DNA from: CAYLWW01 sp964387585
GTDB lineage: Bacteria > Pseudomonadota > Alphaproteobacteria > Rickettsiales > Midichloriaceae
NCBI GenBank assembly: GCA_964387585.1
Contig: CAYLWW010000022.1
Span: 1-19,469 of the forward strand
Length of the DNA: 19,469 bases
Reading direction: 5' to 3'
The notes under the pieces are model-generated. The model was not told the DNA's origin. It saw nothing but the letters and a program-made list of their open reading frames with translations, and did no database searches. Below, piece by piece: positions 8,151 to 16,868 of this stretch. The position numbers and the translations under genes are program-made. Position 1 is the first letter of the stretch, and each line of letters opens with the position of its first letter.

Positions 8151-8238
8151 CGTTTTTAACTAAATAGTTCACAATTAATATATTATTATTTATACTAAAA
8201 TCAGTAAATTTAAAATTATCAAAGCCTAAGTATATAAG

Positions 8239-11200
8239 ATGCTTAATAAAGTATATCCTTTTCTAAAGACACTTATATATGTGTTGTTATATTTCAAGCT
8301 AATAAGTAATGCTTATTCAGACACAGTCAATTTAGCTGATACTGGTGCAGATAATGATTCACTTTATAAAGTAAAAGTTACCAATATCTATCCTAACGGA
8401 GAAAGTGTTGAAAACATTTCTCAAATTATAGTACAATTCGATAAAAATATAGATTCTTCTTTAGGACAAGTTATTACTAACTTTCCAATTATAATCTCAC
8501 CGGAAATAAATTGTAATTGGCAATGGTTAAATAGTTCAACACTGTCTTGTAATATAAGCACAAATAGTAAATTACAGCTAGCTACTACTTACTCTATCAA
8601 TATTAAAAAAGGATCTAAATTTGGCAATAATCAAACAATAGAAATAGAAAATGATTATTCAGCACAATTTACTAATAAACGCCCCAACGTATATAATTCT
8701 TGGTTAGTTGATTGGGAATCTCCTAATTCACCAATAATAAAGGTAATTTTCACACAACCAATAACAAAAGAATCATTATTAAAACATTTATACTTTGCTA
8801 GTATTGATCCCAATGATCAAAATAGTGTAGAAAACAACAAAATCAGTATCAAAGCAGAAAATATAGAATTATCTAAAGAAAAAACAGAAAATGGTATTGT
8901 AACTGAAAATAACCAAGAATGGCTAATCAGACCGTCTCAGCCTCTGCCTTATGAAAAATATATGGGATTAATTATTGATCCAGGTTTAATTTCTTTAAAG
9001 GGAATAGCCCCTAGCTTAGAAAATCGAGTATTAACAAGATTTAAAACTTATTCTGATAAATTTAGCTTAATAAGCTTGCGGTGCTTTGATTCCGAGCGTA
9101 ATCAAATTAATATTCCCCTAGAAAAAATAGAAAAAAACAAACAATTATGCGATCCTATTTCTGGGATTCAATTAGAACTTAGCAGCCCAACATTAATTCA
9201 GCAAGCTAAGTGCATGTTGAAATTTGATCCCTTATTAAATGGAATAGATAAAGATAAATGCAATAATCAAGAAATGTTAAACAACAGCTATTATTCACAA
9301 GAAATTTCCTTTTTTAATTTTTTACAAGCAAATAAAGAATATTCAATTTCTATAAAAGAAGTTCCCTGGTGGTTAAAAGTAAAGGATTTCGTATTATCCT
9401 TATTAGGAATAACTAATGAATCTTTAACTTTAAAAGACAAGTTTGGTCGCTCTTTAGATAATTTTAGTAAAATAAAATTCAGTACTAGCCATAGACGCCC
9501 TAATTATGAAATAACAAATCAAGAATCAGTACTAGAAAAAAACCTTGATAGTGACTTACCCTTATATATTACCAATATAGAAGAAATTAACTTAAATTAT
9601 AATAAAATCACAGCATCAGGAAGCGAATATAGTTTAACTAAAAATTACATTTCACCTAAAGTTGAAGATATACAATTTGCTATCCCTTTAAAAATAAGAG
9701 AGTTATTAAAAAATGAAAGTGGGGCAGTGTGGGGTAAGATAACTACCACCCCTAATGTAGCCAATGAATACAACAACACTATATTCAGCCAGGTTACCCC
9801 TTATCAGGTTTATGTAAAATTAGGGCATTTTAATACCTTAGTTTGGGTAACGGATTTAGCAACTGGAATGCCTATAAATCAAGCTAATGTAAGCGTTTAT
9901 AGCGATACTATATCAAAATTATCCTTATCTTCTGCTATAACAGAATCACAAACCAATGACCTAGGCATAGCAAATTTACCAGGTACAAATGTTTTAGACC
10001 CTAACTTGGAGTTATATTATAATTACGGCAACGAAAAAAATAAGCTCTTTGTAAAAATCCAAAAAGATAATGATATAGCAATTCTACCAATTAACTATAG
10101 CTTTATAGTCGATACTTACCGCTCTTCAGACTACAACATATTCTCTTTTCCTAGAAAAAAGTATGAATATATAAAAGCATGGGGAACTACTGCTCAAGGT
10201 ATATACAAACCAGGAGATTTGATAAAATATAAAGTGTATATAAGAGATACAAATAACGAAGGTATTACTCAAGTAGATAGAAATATTCAGTATAATCTGA
10301 AATTAATTGATCCCATGGGTAAAGTAGTCCATGAAGTAAAGGATATAATTTTATCAGGATTTGGTAGTTATAACAATGAGTTTTCATTACCTGAAAAGGC
10401 AACGGTAGGATGGTATCATTTTGAAATACAGGCAAATGATAAATTAGAAAATACAATCACTTTATCTCCTATGAGAGTATTGGTTAGTGATTTTAGCCCA
10501 GCTCCATTCCGTGTTAGCACTAAAATAAACTCAAAAAATTATGGAATTAATGATACTATAGAAGTTGTTAGTGAAGCAAACTTATATTCAGGTGGACCAT
10601 ATTGTAACGCTCCAGCAAAAATTAATATAAACCTAAAGGAAGCTAAATTTCAGCCTTCATCAGTAATAGCTCAAGGATTTTTATTTAACAGTAAATTACC
10701 AAAAAACAGCGACACTAATTATAATAAATACGAATTTGATAGAGTATATAACCTATTCCAATTTTCGGATTTTTTAAACAAAGATGGGCAATTAAAAGCT
10801 AATTATAAGTTAAATGATCATGAAATATTATACGGTAAACTTGAAATAGAGTCTTCTATCCAAGATGATAGAGGAAAATACTTTAGTGATATAGCACAGG
10901 CAAATTATCTAGGAGTGGACAGGTTAGTTGGTTTACGTAATACTAAATGGGTTTATAATTCAGGAGAAAGCGCAAATATAGAAGAATTAGTTTTAGATAA
11001 AGATGGTAATCCTATAGAAGGAGTGCAAATAGCAACAACTATAGAAAAAAAGAAGGTTACAGTAGCTAAAATTAAAACTTCAGGTAATGTTTATAATTCT
11101 GAATACAATATTTCTTGGCAAAAGGTAGGTGGTTGTGATTCTATTTCACATTCGGATAAACCTACGGCATGTAGTTTTATCCCTAAAGAAGCCGGGGATT

Positions 11201-14200
11201 ACAGAGTTACTGCAACTATAAAAGACAGTAAAGAGAGGATACACGTAAGCCAACTAAACATTTGGGTAAGTGGTTCAGGATATAATTTATGGGATAGCAG
11301 TGATTATTATTTAGAAATCATCCCCGAAAAAAGCAGTTATAAAGTAGGAGAAGTGGGAAGATATTTAGTTAAAAATCCTTACCCAGGCAATGAAGCTCTA
11401 ATAACAATAGAAAGATATGGCATAATAGATAGCTTTGTTCAGAAATTGGATAATAGTACTTCAATAATCGAAATACCTATAAAACCAGAATATTTACCAG
11501 GTTTTTATGTGTCAGTAGTAATTAACTCACCTAGAGTTCCTTCAACATTACCCCAAATTGGAGAACTAGATTTAGGAAAACCAACCTTTAAAACAGGATA
11601 CCATTTAACACAGGTAGAAGATCCTGATAATAAAATAGCAGTTAATATTTCTTCTGATAAAACAATATATAAACCAGGAGAAAGCGTAAAATTAAATATT
11701 ATTACAGAACCTAAAAAACCACTAGAACTAGCAGTAATAGTTTTAGATTCGGCTGTGTTTGATTTACTACCAGATGGTAAGAGCTATTTTGATTTAAATA
11801 AAGGAATTATAAAGCTAGAAGATCTTTCTGTAGTCAACTTTAGCTTACTAACTAAAATATTGGGTAGACAAAAATTTGAAACAAAAGGAGCTAATCAAGG
11901 TGGTGATGGTGGAGTGGATTTCAAAGTAAGGGATACTAGCAAACTTACTGCATACTGGAATCCATCAGTCATAACAAATGAACAAGGTGAAGCGCATTTA
12001 GATTTCACTATACCAGATAATTTAACTGAATGGAAAGTTCTTGTTATAGCTTCTGATGATAGTAATTTATCGGGATTAGGAGAATACAGCTTTAAAGTAA
12101 ATCAAGATATTGAAATAAGACCAATCATGCCTAATCAAGTATATCAAGGAGATTTATTTGAAGCTGGGTTTAGTTTTTTCAATAGAACATCTGAAAAAGC
12201 TAGGTTAAAAGTTAAATTACAAGTACAAGGAGAAATAGAAAATAACTTGGTTGATGAAAAAATATTAAATATCGATGCTAATGATAAAGCGGTTTTATAT
12301 GTGCCAGTTAAAGTATCTAAAAATTACATTAATATAACTAATACTGAAAATAATTTAGGGAAATTAGATTTTCTAGTTACCGCTGTAGTAGAAGGAAAAA
12401 ACCAAGGAGATTCACTTCAGTACTCTATTCCAGTTAATAATACTAATTATTTTAATATAAGTTCTGAATATGGCGTTTTAACTGAAGGAACTTTGATTAA
12501 AAGCATTTTTTTACCCAATGATATTGTACCTAATTATAGTAAAATAGATTTAACCTTGTCTCCCACAGTTATAGGTAATATTACACCTATAATCGAGTAC
12601 TTAAGAGATTATACTTACCAATGTTGGGAACAAAAATTGTCAAAAGGATTAGCTGGGGCTTATTACTCTATTCTGAACAAATATGTTAGTAATGAATTTA
12701 CATGGCAAAACAGTGAATTAATAGCTAAAAATACAATAGCTCAAGCACTGAATTTTCAAGCAGAAAATGGGGGTTTTTCATATTTTCAAGCAAATAATGA
12801 ATATACCGATCCATATTTAAGCGTATACACAGCAATGGTTTTCAATAGATTACGTGACCTTAATTACCAGATACCAGAGCAAATACAAAATAATCTAAAT
12901 AAATATCTATTAGAATTACTAAGAAAAGATATATCGTTATCTGGTGATCGTTATTCAGAAAACATGTATAGAACTACTAGAGTAGCTGCTTTATCTGCTT
13001 TAGCCAAAACCAATCTAATAAATTTAGAAGAACTAGTGCGTTATAAAAACCAATTAAGTAGCATGAATACTTTAGAATTATCTTACTACTTAAAGGCTGT
13101 ATCATCATTCCCCGAAGCTAAATCCTTAGTTAAAGAAACTTTAGAAGCATTAATAAATAAATCACATAAATCTGTTGGAGAGTTATGGTTTAAAAATAAC
13201 AATAATAATAACAATATTTATCAAAATCTTCTTGGTAGCGAACTAAGAAATAATTGCATAGCTTTGGATTCAATTCTAGAAGCAATGCAAAACAATAGTG
13301 AAGAACTTAAAACAATTACGAATTCTTTAGCTGAATTTCCTACTCAATTAACCAGAGCTATAATTGATAAAGTTAACAATAAAAAGGGGTTATGGGGTAA
13401 TACACAAGAAAATGTTGCATGCTTAACAGCGCTTTATAACTATAGTAAGATGTATGAGTTTAACGATAACAAGCTAATAATCGATATATTATTGAATAAC
13501 AGTAATATTTTTCAATATAAATCAACAGATTTAAACTCTTTATCAACATCTTATAACATAAAAGAAGCAGATTTAGGGAATAAACTACAGCTAGAATTTA
13601 AGGAAAACAACGATTTACCTAAAAATACTAAGAGTACTTTAAAAGAAAAAAAAGATCTAAACAAAAAACATAGTAATATATACTATAACATAAGGCTCAA
13701 ATATGCTATGAAGCAGCTTCCAACTAACTCAAGTAATTACGGAATGGAGATATATAAAGAATATAGCGTGTTACGGGATGGGAAGTGGGTATTATTAAAT
13801 ATAGGTGAAAACGATAAAGATAATAATGTGTTAGTAAAAAAAGGGGAATTAGTACGTGTAGATTTATACGTACTGGTACCAGTTAGTAGAAGCTTTGTAG
13901 TTGTTAATGACCCTGTCCCTGGAGGTTTAGAAGTGTTAAATAAAGAATTAAAAACTACATCTAGTAATGATTTAGAAACTTTGAACTCTCCTTTAGCAGA
14001 AAATTCAACTTGGTTTAAAAACAATGATTGGTTAGAGTATAGTGGCACCAATTGGTGGGAAGGATTTTATAGTAATGAAATAAAAAATGAAGTAGTAAGA
14101 TTTTATTCAGAAAATCTTATCGAAGGCAAACATCATTTAAGCTATTTAACACAAGTTATCGCTACAGGAAATTTTGTTATAATGCCTAGTTTAGCACAAG

Positions 14201-14262
14201 AAATGTATAATACTGAAATATATGGTAGTACTCCTACTAGATATTTAGAATCGGTTAATTAA
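8239..14262 (+). CDS. Bacterial alpha-2-macroglobulin with thioester motif
   Basis: Very large (2007 residues) exported protease-trap protein. A signal sequence covers residues 1-28 (basic start, hydrophobic 8-22, likely cleavage near NAYS); no lipobox cysteine is seen, unlike the lipoprotein YfhM of E. coli. Many beta-sandwich MG-type domains follow, marked by repeats such as YKPGD (656-660), YKVGE (1034-1038) and YKPGE (1144-1148). A glycine-rich linker (1217-1225) precedes the A2M domain, which opens YWNPSVITNEQGEAHLDF from 1239. The thioester domain carries CWEQ at 1462-1465 (12622-12633), so the covalent-trap chemistry appears intact. The C-terminus has the family blocks NDPVPGGLE (near 1890) and MPSLAQEMYNTEIYGSTP. 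No pbpC neighbour is present, although that is the common partner. An Asn7 run (1653-1659) and an A8 tract (13646-13653) are slippage-prone, but the frame is intact. Confidence 0.95.
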   Translation: MLNKVYPFLKTLIYVLLYFKLISNAYSDTVNLADTGADNDSLYKVKVTNIYPNGESVENISQIIVQFDKNIDSSLGQVITNFPIIISPEINCNWQWLNSSTLSCNISTNSKLQLATTYSINIKKGSKFGNNQTIEIENDYSAQFTNKRPNVYNSWLVDWESPNSPIIKVIFTQPITKESLLKHLYFASIDPNDQNSVENNKISIKAENIELSKEKTENGIVTENNQEWLIRPSQPLPYEKYMGLIIDPGLISLKGIAPSLENRVLTRFKTYSDKFSLISLRCFDSERNQINIPLEKIEKNKQLCDPISGIQLELSSPTLIQQAKCMLKFDPLLNGIDKDKCNNQEMLNNSYYSQEISFFNFLQANKEYSISIKEVPWWLKVKDFVLSLLGITNESLTLKDKFGRSLDNFSKIKFSTSHRRPNYEITNQESVLEKNLDSDLPLYITNIEEINLNYNKITASGSEYSLTKNYISPKVEDIQFAIPLKIRELLKNESGAVWGKITTTPNVANEYNNTIFSQVTPYQVYVKLGHFNTLVWVTDLATGMPINQANVSVYSDTISKLSLSSAITESQTNDLGIANLPGTNVLDPNLELYYNYGNEKNKLFVKIQKDNDIAILPINYSFIVDTYRSSDYNIFSFPRKKYEYIKAWGTTAQGIYKPGDLIKYKVYIRDTNNEGITQVDRNIQYNLKLIDPMGKVVHEVKDIILSGFGSYNNEFSLPEKATVGWYHFEIQANDKLENTITLSPMRVLVSDFSPAPFRVSTKINSKNYGINDTIEVVSEANLYSGGPYCNAPAKININLKEAKFQPSSVIAQGFLFNSKLPKNSDTNYNKYEFDRVYNLFQFSDFLNKDGQLKANYKLNDHEILYGKLEIESSIQDDRGKYFSDIAQANYLGVDRLVGLRNTKWVYNSGESANIEELVLDKDGNPIEGVQIATTIEKKKVTVAKIKTSGNVYNSEYNISWQKVGGCDSISHSDKPTACSFIPKEAGDYRVTATIKDSKERIHVSQLNIWVSGSGYNLWDSSDYYLEIIPEKSSYKVGEVGRYLVKNPYPGNEALITIERYGIIDSFVQKLDNSTSIIEIPIKPEYLPGFYVSVVINSPRVPSTLPQIGELDLGKPTFKTGYHLTQVEDPDNKIAVNISSDKTIYKPGESVKLNIITEPKKPLELAVIVLDSAVFDLLPDGKSYFDLNKGIIKLEDLSVVNFSLLTKILGRQKFETKGANQGGDGGVDFKVRDTSKLTAYWNPSVITNEQGEAHLDFTIPDNLTEWKVLVIASDDSNLSGLGEYSFKVNQDIEIRPIMPNQVYQGDLFEAGFSFFNRTSEKARLKVKLQVQGEIENNLVDEKILNIDANDKAVLYVPVKVSKNYINITNTENNLGKLDFLVTAVVEGKNQGDSLQYSIPVNNTNYFNISSEYGVLTEGTLIKSIFLPNDIVPNYSKIDLTLSPTVIGNITPIIEYLRDYTYQCWEQKLSKGLAGAYYSILNKYVSNEFTWQNSELIAKNTIAQALNFQAENGGFSYFQANNEYTDPYLSVYTAMVFNRLRDLNYQIPEQIQNNLNKYLLELLRKDISLSGDRYSENMYRTTRVAALSALAKTNLINLEELVRYKNQLSSMNTLELSYYLKAVSSFPEAKSLVKETLEALINKSHKSVGELWFKNNNNNNNIYQNLLGSELRNNCIALDSILEAMQNNSEELKTITNSLAEFPTQLTRAIIDKVNNKKGLWGNTQENVACLTALYNYSKMYEFNDNKLIIDILLNNSNIFQYKSTDLNSLSTSYNIKEADLGNKLQLEFKENNDLPKNTKSTLKEKKDLNKKHSNIYYNIRLKYAMKQLPTNSSNYGMEIYKEYSVLRDGKWVLLNIGENDKDNNVLVKKGELVRVDLYVLVPVSRSFVVVNDPVPGGLEVLNKELKTTSSNDLETLNSPLAENSTWFKNNDWLEYSGTNWWEGFYSNEIKNEVVRFYSENLIEGKHHLSYLTQVIATGNFVIMPSLAQEMYNTEIYGSTPTRYLESVN

Positions 14263-14276
14263 TAAAAACAATCTAT

Positions 14277-16121
14277 ATGATATCTGATTTAATTTTTACC
14301 ATACGCTCCCTAATGATGGAGTATAAAATAGATGCTTATATAGTACCTAATAACGATGAATTTCAAAATACTAACCTACCCACTAATAAACAACGTTTAA
14401 GAATTGTTTCGGGATTTTCAGGATCAAATGGTGTACTTATAATCACACCAAATAAAATGATTTTATTTACTGACAGTCGTTACTTGTTACAAGCTAAACT
14501 TGAAATAGAAAAATTTAATGATGATAAAATAAAGAGCCAGTATATTATATTGGATATGCACTCTAAATCTTCTTGTAATATTTTAGGAGTAGATTTGCAG
14601 CAGAAAATACTAGGCTATAACCCTATGTTACATACCATAAAAAACTTAGAGTATTATAAAAAGCTATCAGAAATAGATAATTTTACTTTATTACCCATAG
14701 AAGATAACTTAATAGACAAAGCTTTAATAAACAAAAATAATAACAATTTAGAAATTAATGAAGCTTATCTATTAGATATAGAATATAGCGGGATAACGAG
14801 TAAAGAAAAAGTCTCTAATGTTATTCACACGATTAATAAAAATGATATAAAAAATAGCTCATCAAATAAAATAGAATATTTTTTAATCACATCACTAGAA
14901 TCTATATGTTGGTTATTAAACATAAGAGGGAGCGATACTCCATTTACCCCGCTTTTACAATCTTATGTAATATTAGATGTAAATAATAAAAAGGTTAAAT
15001 TATTTGTAGAATTAAATAAAATAAATAATATCAAAAATAATCTTAGCGATCTAATTGAAGTATATGATATAAATGAAATAAAAGACTATTATATATCTCT
15101 AATTAGCAAAAATAAAAAGATAGGCTTAGATCCAAAATTTACTTCCTCATGGTTTATAAAAACCATACAAGATTTAAATGATAAAGAAATATTAGAAAAA
15201 GTAATATGTTATATGGATGATCCGTGTATATTACTTAAAGCATATAAGAATAAAGAAGAAATAGCTGGAATAGAAAAATCTCATATATATGACGGAATAG
15301 CAATATGCAAATTTTTAACTTGGTTACACGAATCTATAGATCTTAAAATAAATATAACAGAACTAGATGCAGTAGATGAATTACTTAAATTACGTATGCA
15401 ACAACCGTTGTTTGTGTACCCAAGCTTTCCTACTATTTCAGGATTCGGAGAAAATGGCGCGATAGTACATTATGAAGCTAACAACGATACTAATAAAGAA
15501 ATAAACAGTAAAGATAAAGGCAATCTATATCTATTTGACTCAGGTGGACAGTATAAGTGTGGAACTACAGATATAACACGCACTATAGCAGTAGGTAAAA
15601 CAGATTATAAGCATAAAAAATTTTTTACAGCCGTATTAAAAGGTCATATTAATATAGCTAGTGCCACCTTTCCTAAAGGGACAACTGGAGGACAATTAGA
15701 TAGCTTAGCACGTTATTACTTATGGCAGCTTAATTCCGACTATGGACATAGTACAGGTCATGGAGTTGGACATTTTTTATCAGTTCATGAAGGACCTCAT
15801 GCTATTAGTAGAAGTAATAATATCGAACTACAACCAGGCATGATAACCTCTATTGAACCAGGTTTTTATGAAGAAAAAGAGTTTGGAATTAGGATAGAAA
15901 ATCTGTATTTAGTAGAACAATCTAACGATGATGAGAATTTCCTTCAGTTTAAAGCTTTAAGTTTAGTTCCTATAGATCTAGAGCTAGTATTATGGGATGA
16001 GTTAGAAGAAAGACAGAAAAAATGGCTTATAAACTATCATAAATTAATAGAAAATATAATTTTTCCTTTTTTAGATTATAAAGAAATTCAAATATTAAAA
16101 AGTAGGTATAAATGGCTCTAA
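14277..16121 (+). CDS. pepP: Xaa-Pro aminopeptidase (M24B, three-domain form)
   Basis: Cytoplasmic metallopeptidase that removes an N-terminal residue preceding proline. The 614 residues fit the long three-domain form. There is an N-terminal creatinase-like domain with IDAYIVPNNDEFQ (18-30), FSGSNG (48-53) and FTDSRY (63-68), a second creatinase-like domain, the M24 pita-bread domain and a C-terminal extension (about 555-614) with KALSLVPIDLELV and WLINYH. All five metal ligands are visible: D421 (FDSGGQY), D432 (GTTDITRT), H499 (GHGVGHFL), E527 (SIEPGFY) and E541 (IRIEN). The gene starts 14 bases after the macroglobulin stop and ends ten bases inside rppH, so it belongs to the same transcription unit. 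Housekeeping peptide turnover is the likely role. Confidence 0.95.
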   Translation: MISDLIFTIRSLMMEYKIDAYIVPNNDEFQNTNLPTNKQRLRIVSGFSGSNGVLIITPNKMILFTDSRYLLQAKLEIEKFNDDKIKSQYIILDMHSKSSCNILGVDLQQKILGYNPMLHTIKNLEYYKKLSEIDNFTLLPIEDNLIDKALINKNNNNLEINEAYLLDIEYSGITSKEKVSNVIHTINKNDIKNSSSNKIEYFLITSLESICWLLNIRGSDTPFTPLLQSYVILDVNNKKVKLFVELNKINNIKNNLSDLIEVYDINEIKDYYISLISKNKKIGLDPKFTSSWFIKTIQDLNDKEILEKVICYMDDPCILLKAYKNKEEIAGIEKSHIYDGIAICKFLTWLHESIDLKINITELDAVDELLKLRMQQPLFVYPSFPTISGFGENGAIVHYEANNDTNKEINSKDKGNLYLFDSGGQYKCGTTDITRTIAVGKTDYKHKKFFTAVLKGHINIASATFPKGTTGGQLDSLARYYLWQLNSDYGHSTGHGVGHFLSVHEGPHAISRSNNIELQPGMITSIEPGFYEEKEFGIRIENLYLVEQSNDDENFLQFKALSLVPIDLELVLWDELEERQKKWLINYHKLIENIIFPFLDYKEIQILKSRYKWL

Positions 16122-16594
16122 GTGAAAAAGATCACGAATATCGATTAGGAGTAGGTATAATAATATTTAACAAAGAGAAACAAGTTTTAGTTGGACAACG
16201 TTCCGATTCAGATAGTGAAGCTTTTCAAATGCCTCAAGGAGGAATAGATGATAATGAAACTCCTTTACAAGCAGTACTCAGAGAAATGCTTGAAGAAATC
16301 GGCACCAATAATGTAAGTATTATTCATGAATCTAAGCTTTGGTATAAATATAAATTTCCTGATAATATAAGAAGTAGTATTTATCAAGGAAAGTATATAG
16401 GTCAAAAACAAAAATGGTTTTTAGCTAAGTTTTTAGGTTTGGATAGTGAAATAGATATAAATTCTTATCACAAAGAATTTAGAAGTTGGAAATGGATAAA
16501 TTTAGAAGATATTGCCGAAAATACAATTTACTTTAAAAAAAATCTATACGAACAATTAATAAAAGATTTTAGCTTATTATTAAAAAATAATTGA
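16112..16594 (+). CDS. rppH: RNA pyrophosphohydrolase RppH (Nudix)
   Basis: Nudix hydrolase of 160 residues that removes pyrophosphate from the 5' triphosphate end of mRNA and so triggers decay; also known as the invasion-associated NudH/IalA family in intracellular alphaproteobacteria. The Nudix box spans 43-65, from GGIDDNE through REMLEEIGT, with every required Gly, Glu and Arg present. It is preceded by FQMPQGGID, the RppH-type motif. QKQKWFLAKF and FRSWKWINLEDI are further family blocks. The ATG overlaps the last ten bases of pepP and is preceded by an AGTAGG ribosome-binding site, which supports translational coupling. A generic dinucleoside polyphosphate hydrolase is the alternative, but the motif order favours RppH. 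Confidence 0.95.
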   Translation: MALSEKDHEYRLGVGIIIFNKEKQVLVGQRSDSDSEAFQMPQGGIDDNETPLQAVLREMLEEIGTNNVSIIHESKLWYKYKFPDNIRSSIYQGKYIGQKQKWFLAKFLGLDSEIDINSYHKEFRSWKWINLEDIAENTIYFKKNLYEQLIKDFSLLLKNN

Positions 16595-16698
16595 TGTTTT
16601 AATAATTCTAAATTTTAGATAATTAATGTTGAATAATATAATTAAACATTAACTTAATTGTTAAGAAGATGTTTAGTTGTATATAAAAAGATTCAACT

Positions 16699-16774
16699 TG
16701 TTTAAATGAATGTTAATAACTTAATAAACTCTGTGATGCTCTTATTTTCAAGTTATTAATAGTTCTTTTAAACA
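16699..16774. repeat. Imperfect inverted repeat in the candidate origin
   Basis: The left arm is 16699-16722 and the right arm 16750-16774. They pair over TGTTTAAA, then GAA, then the ten-base TTAATAACTT against AAGTTATTAA: 21 matched positions in a 24-base arm, with a 27-base loop region between. Each arm carries two TTAA half-sites, and the left arm contains one of the DnaA-like boxes (16711-16719). No gene lies here and no U-run follows, so a terminator is unlikely. Confidence 0.7.
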
Positions 16775-16803
16775 TATTTTATTATCAACAAAAACAAATA
16801 ACA

Positions 16804-16850
16804 TAATAAATAAAATATATTATATTCTTTTTATTATTATATTAAAAAAT
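16804..16850. other. A/T-only tract, possible DNA unwinding element
   Basis: This 47-base stretch is A/T except for a single C. It lies immediately right of the best DnaA-like box (16782-16790) and ends 18 bases before the hemE start. A tract of this kind next to DnaA boxes is where duplex opening occurs in bacterial origins. It may equally serve as the AT-rich promoter region of hemE; the assignment depends on the origin call. Confidence 0.4.
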
Positions 16851-16868
16851 TGGTGTTGAAAGATTTTT

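Larger units (their letters stand above)
16595..16868. other. oriC: Candidate chromosomal replication origin (oriC) upstream of hemE
   Basis: A 274-base non-coding, very AT-rich spacer between rppH and hemE. Known context: in Caulobacter crescentus and Rickettsia prowazekii the origin lies next to hemE. Seen here: three DnaA-box-like nonamers, each one mismatch from TTATNCACA (TTATCAACA at 16782-16790, and minus-strand matches at 16686-16678 and 16719-16711); numerous TTAA half-sites, including TTAA-N7-TTAA at 16702-16716, the spacing of CtrA boxes; a long imperfect inverted repeat; and an almost pure A/T stretch at 16804-16850 suitable as an unwinding element. Hand-counted strand composition changes across the spacer. 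No perfect DnaA box was found, and such matches are easier by chance at this GC content. The hemE promoter must also lie here. Confidence 0.6.

Noticed and set aside
8151..8238. An independent promoter for the macroglobulin in the 88-base gap
   Set aside because: TATA-like strings occur, but no -35/-10 pair stands out from the general A/T background; it cannot be excluded either.
16595..16868. A small RNA or tRNA gene in the rppH-hemE spacer
   Set aside because: No cloverleaf, no GC-rich stems and no terminator were seen; the features fit an origin or promoter region better.
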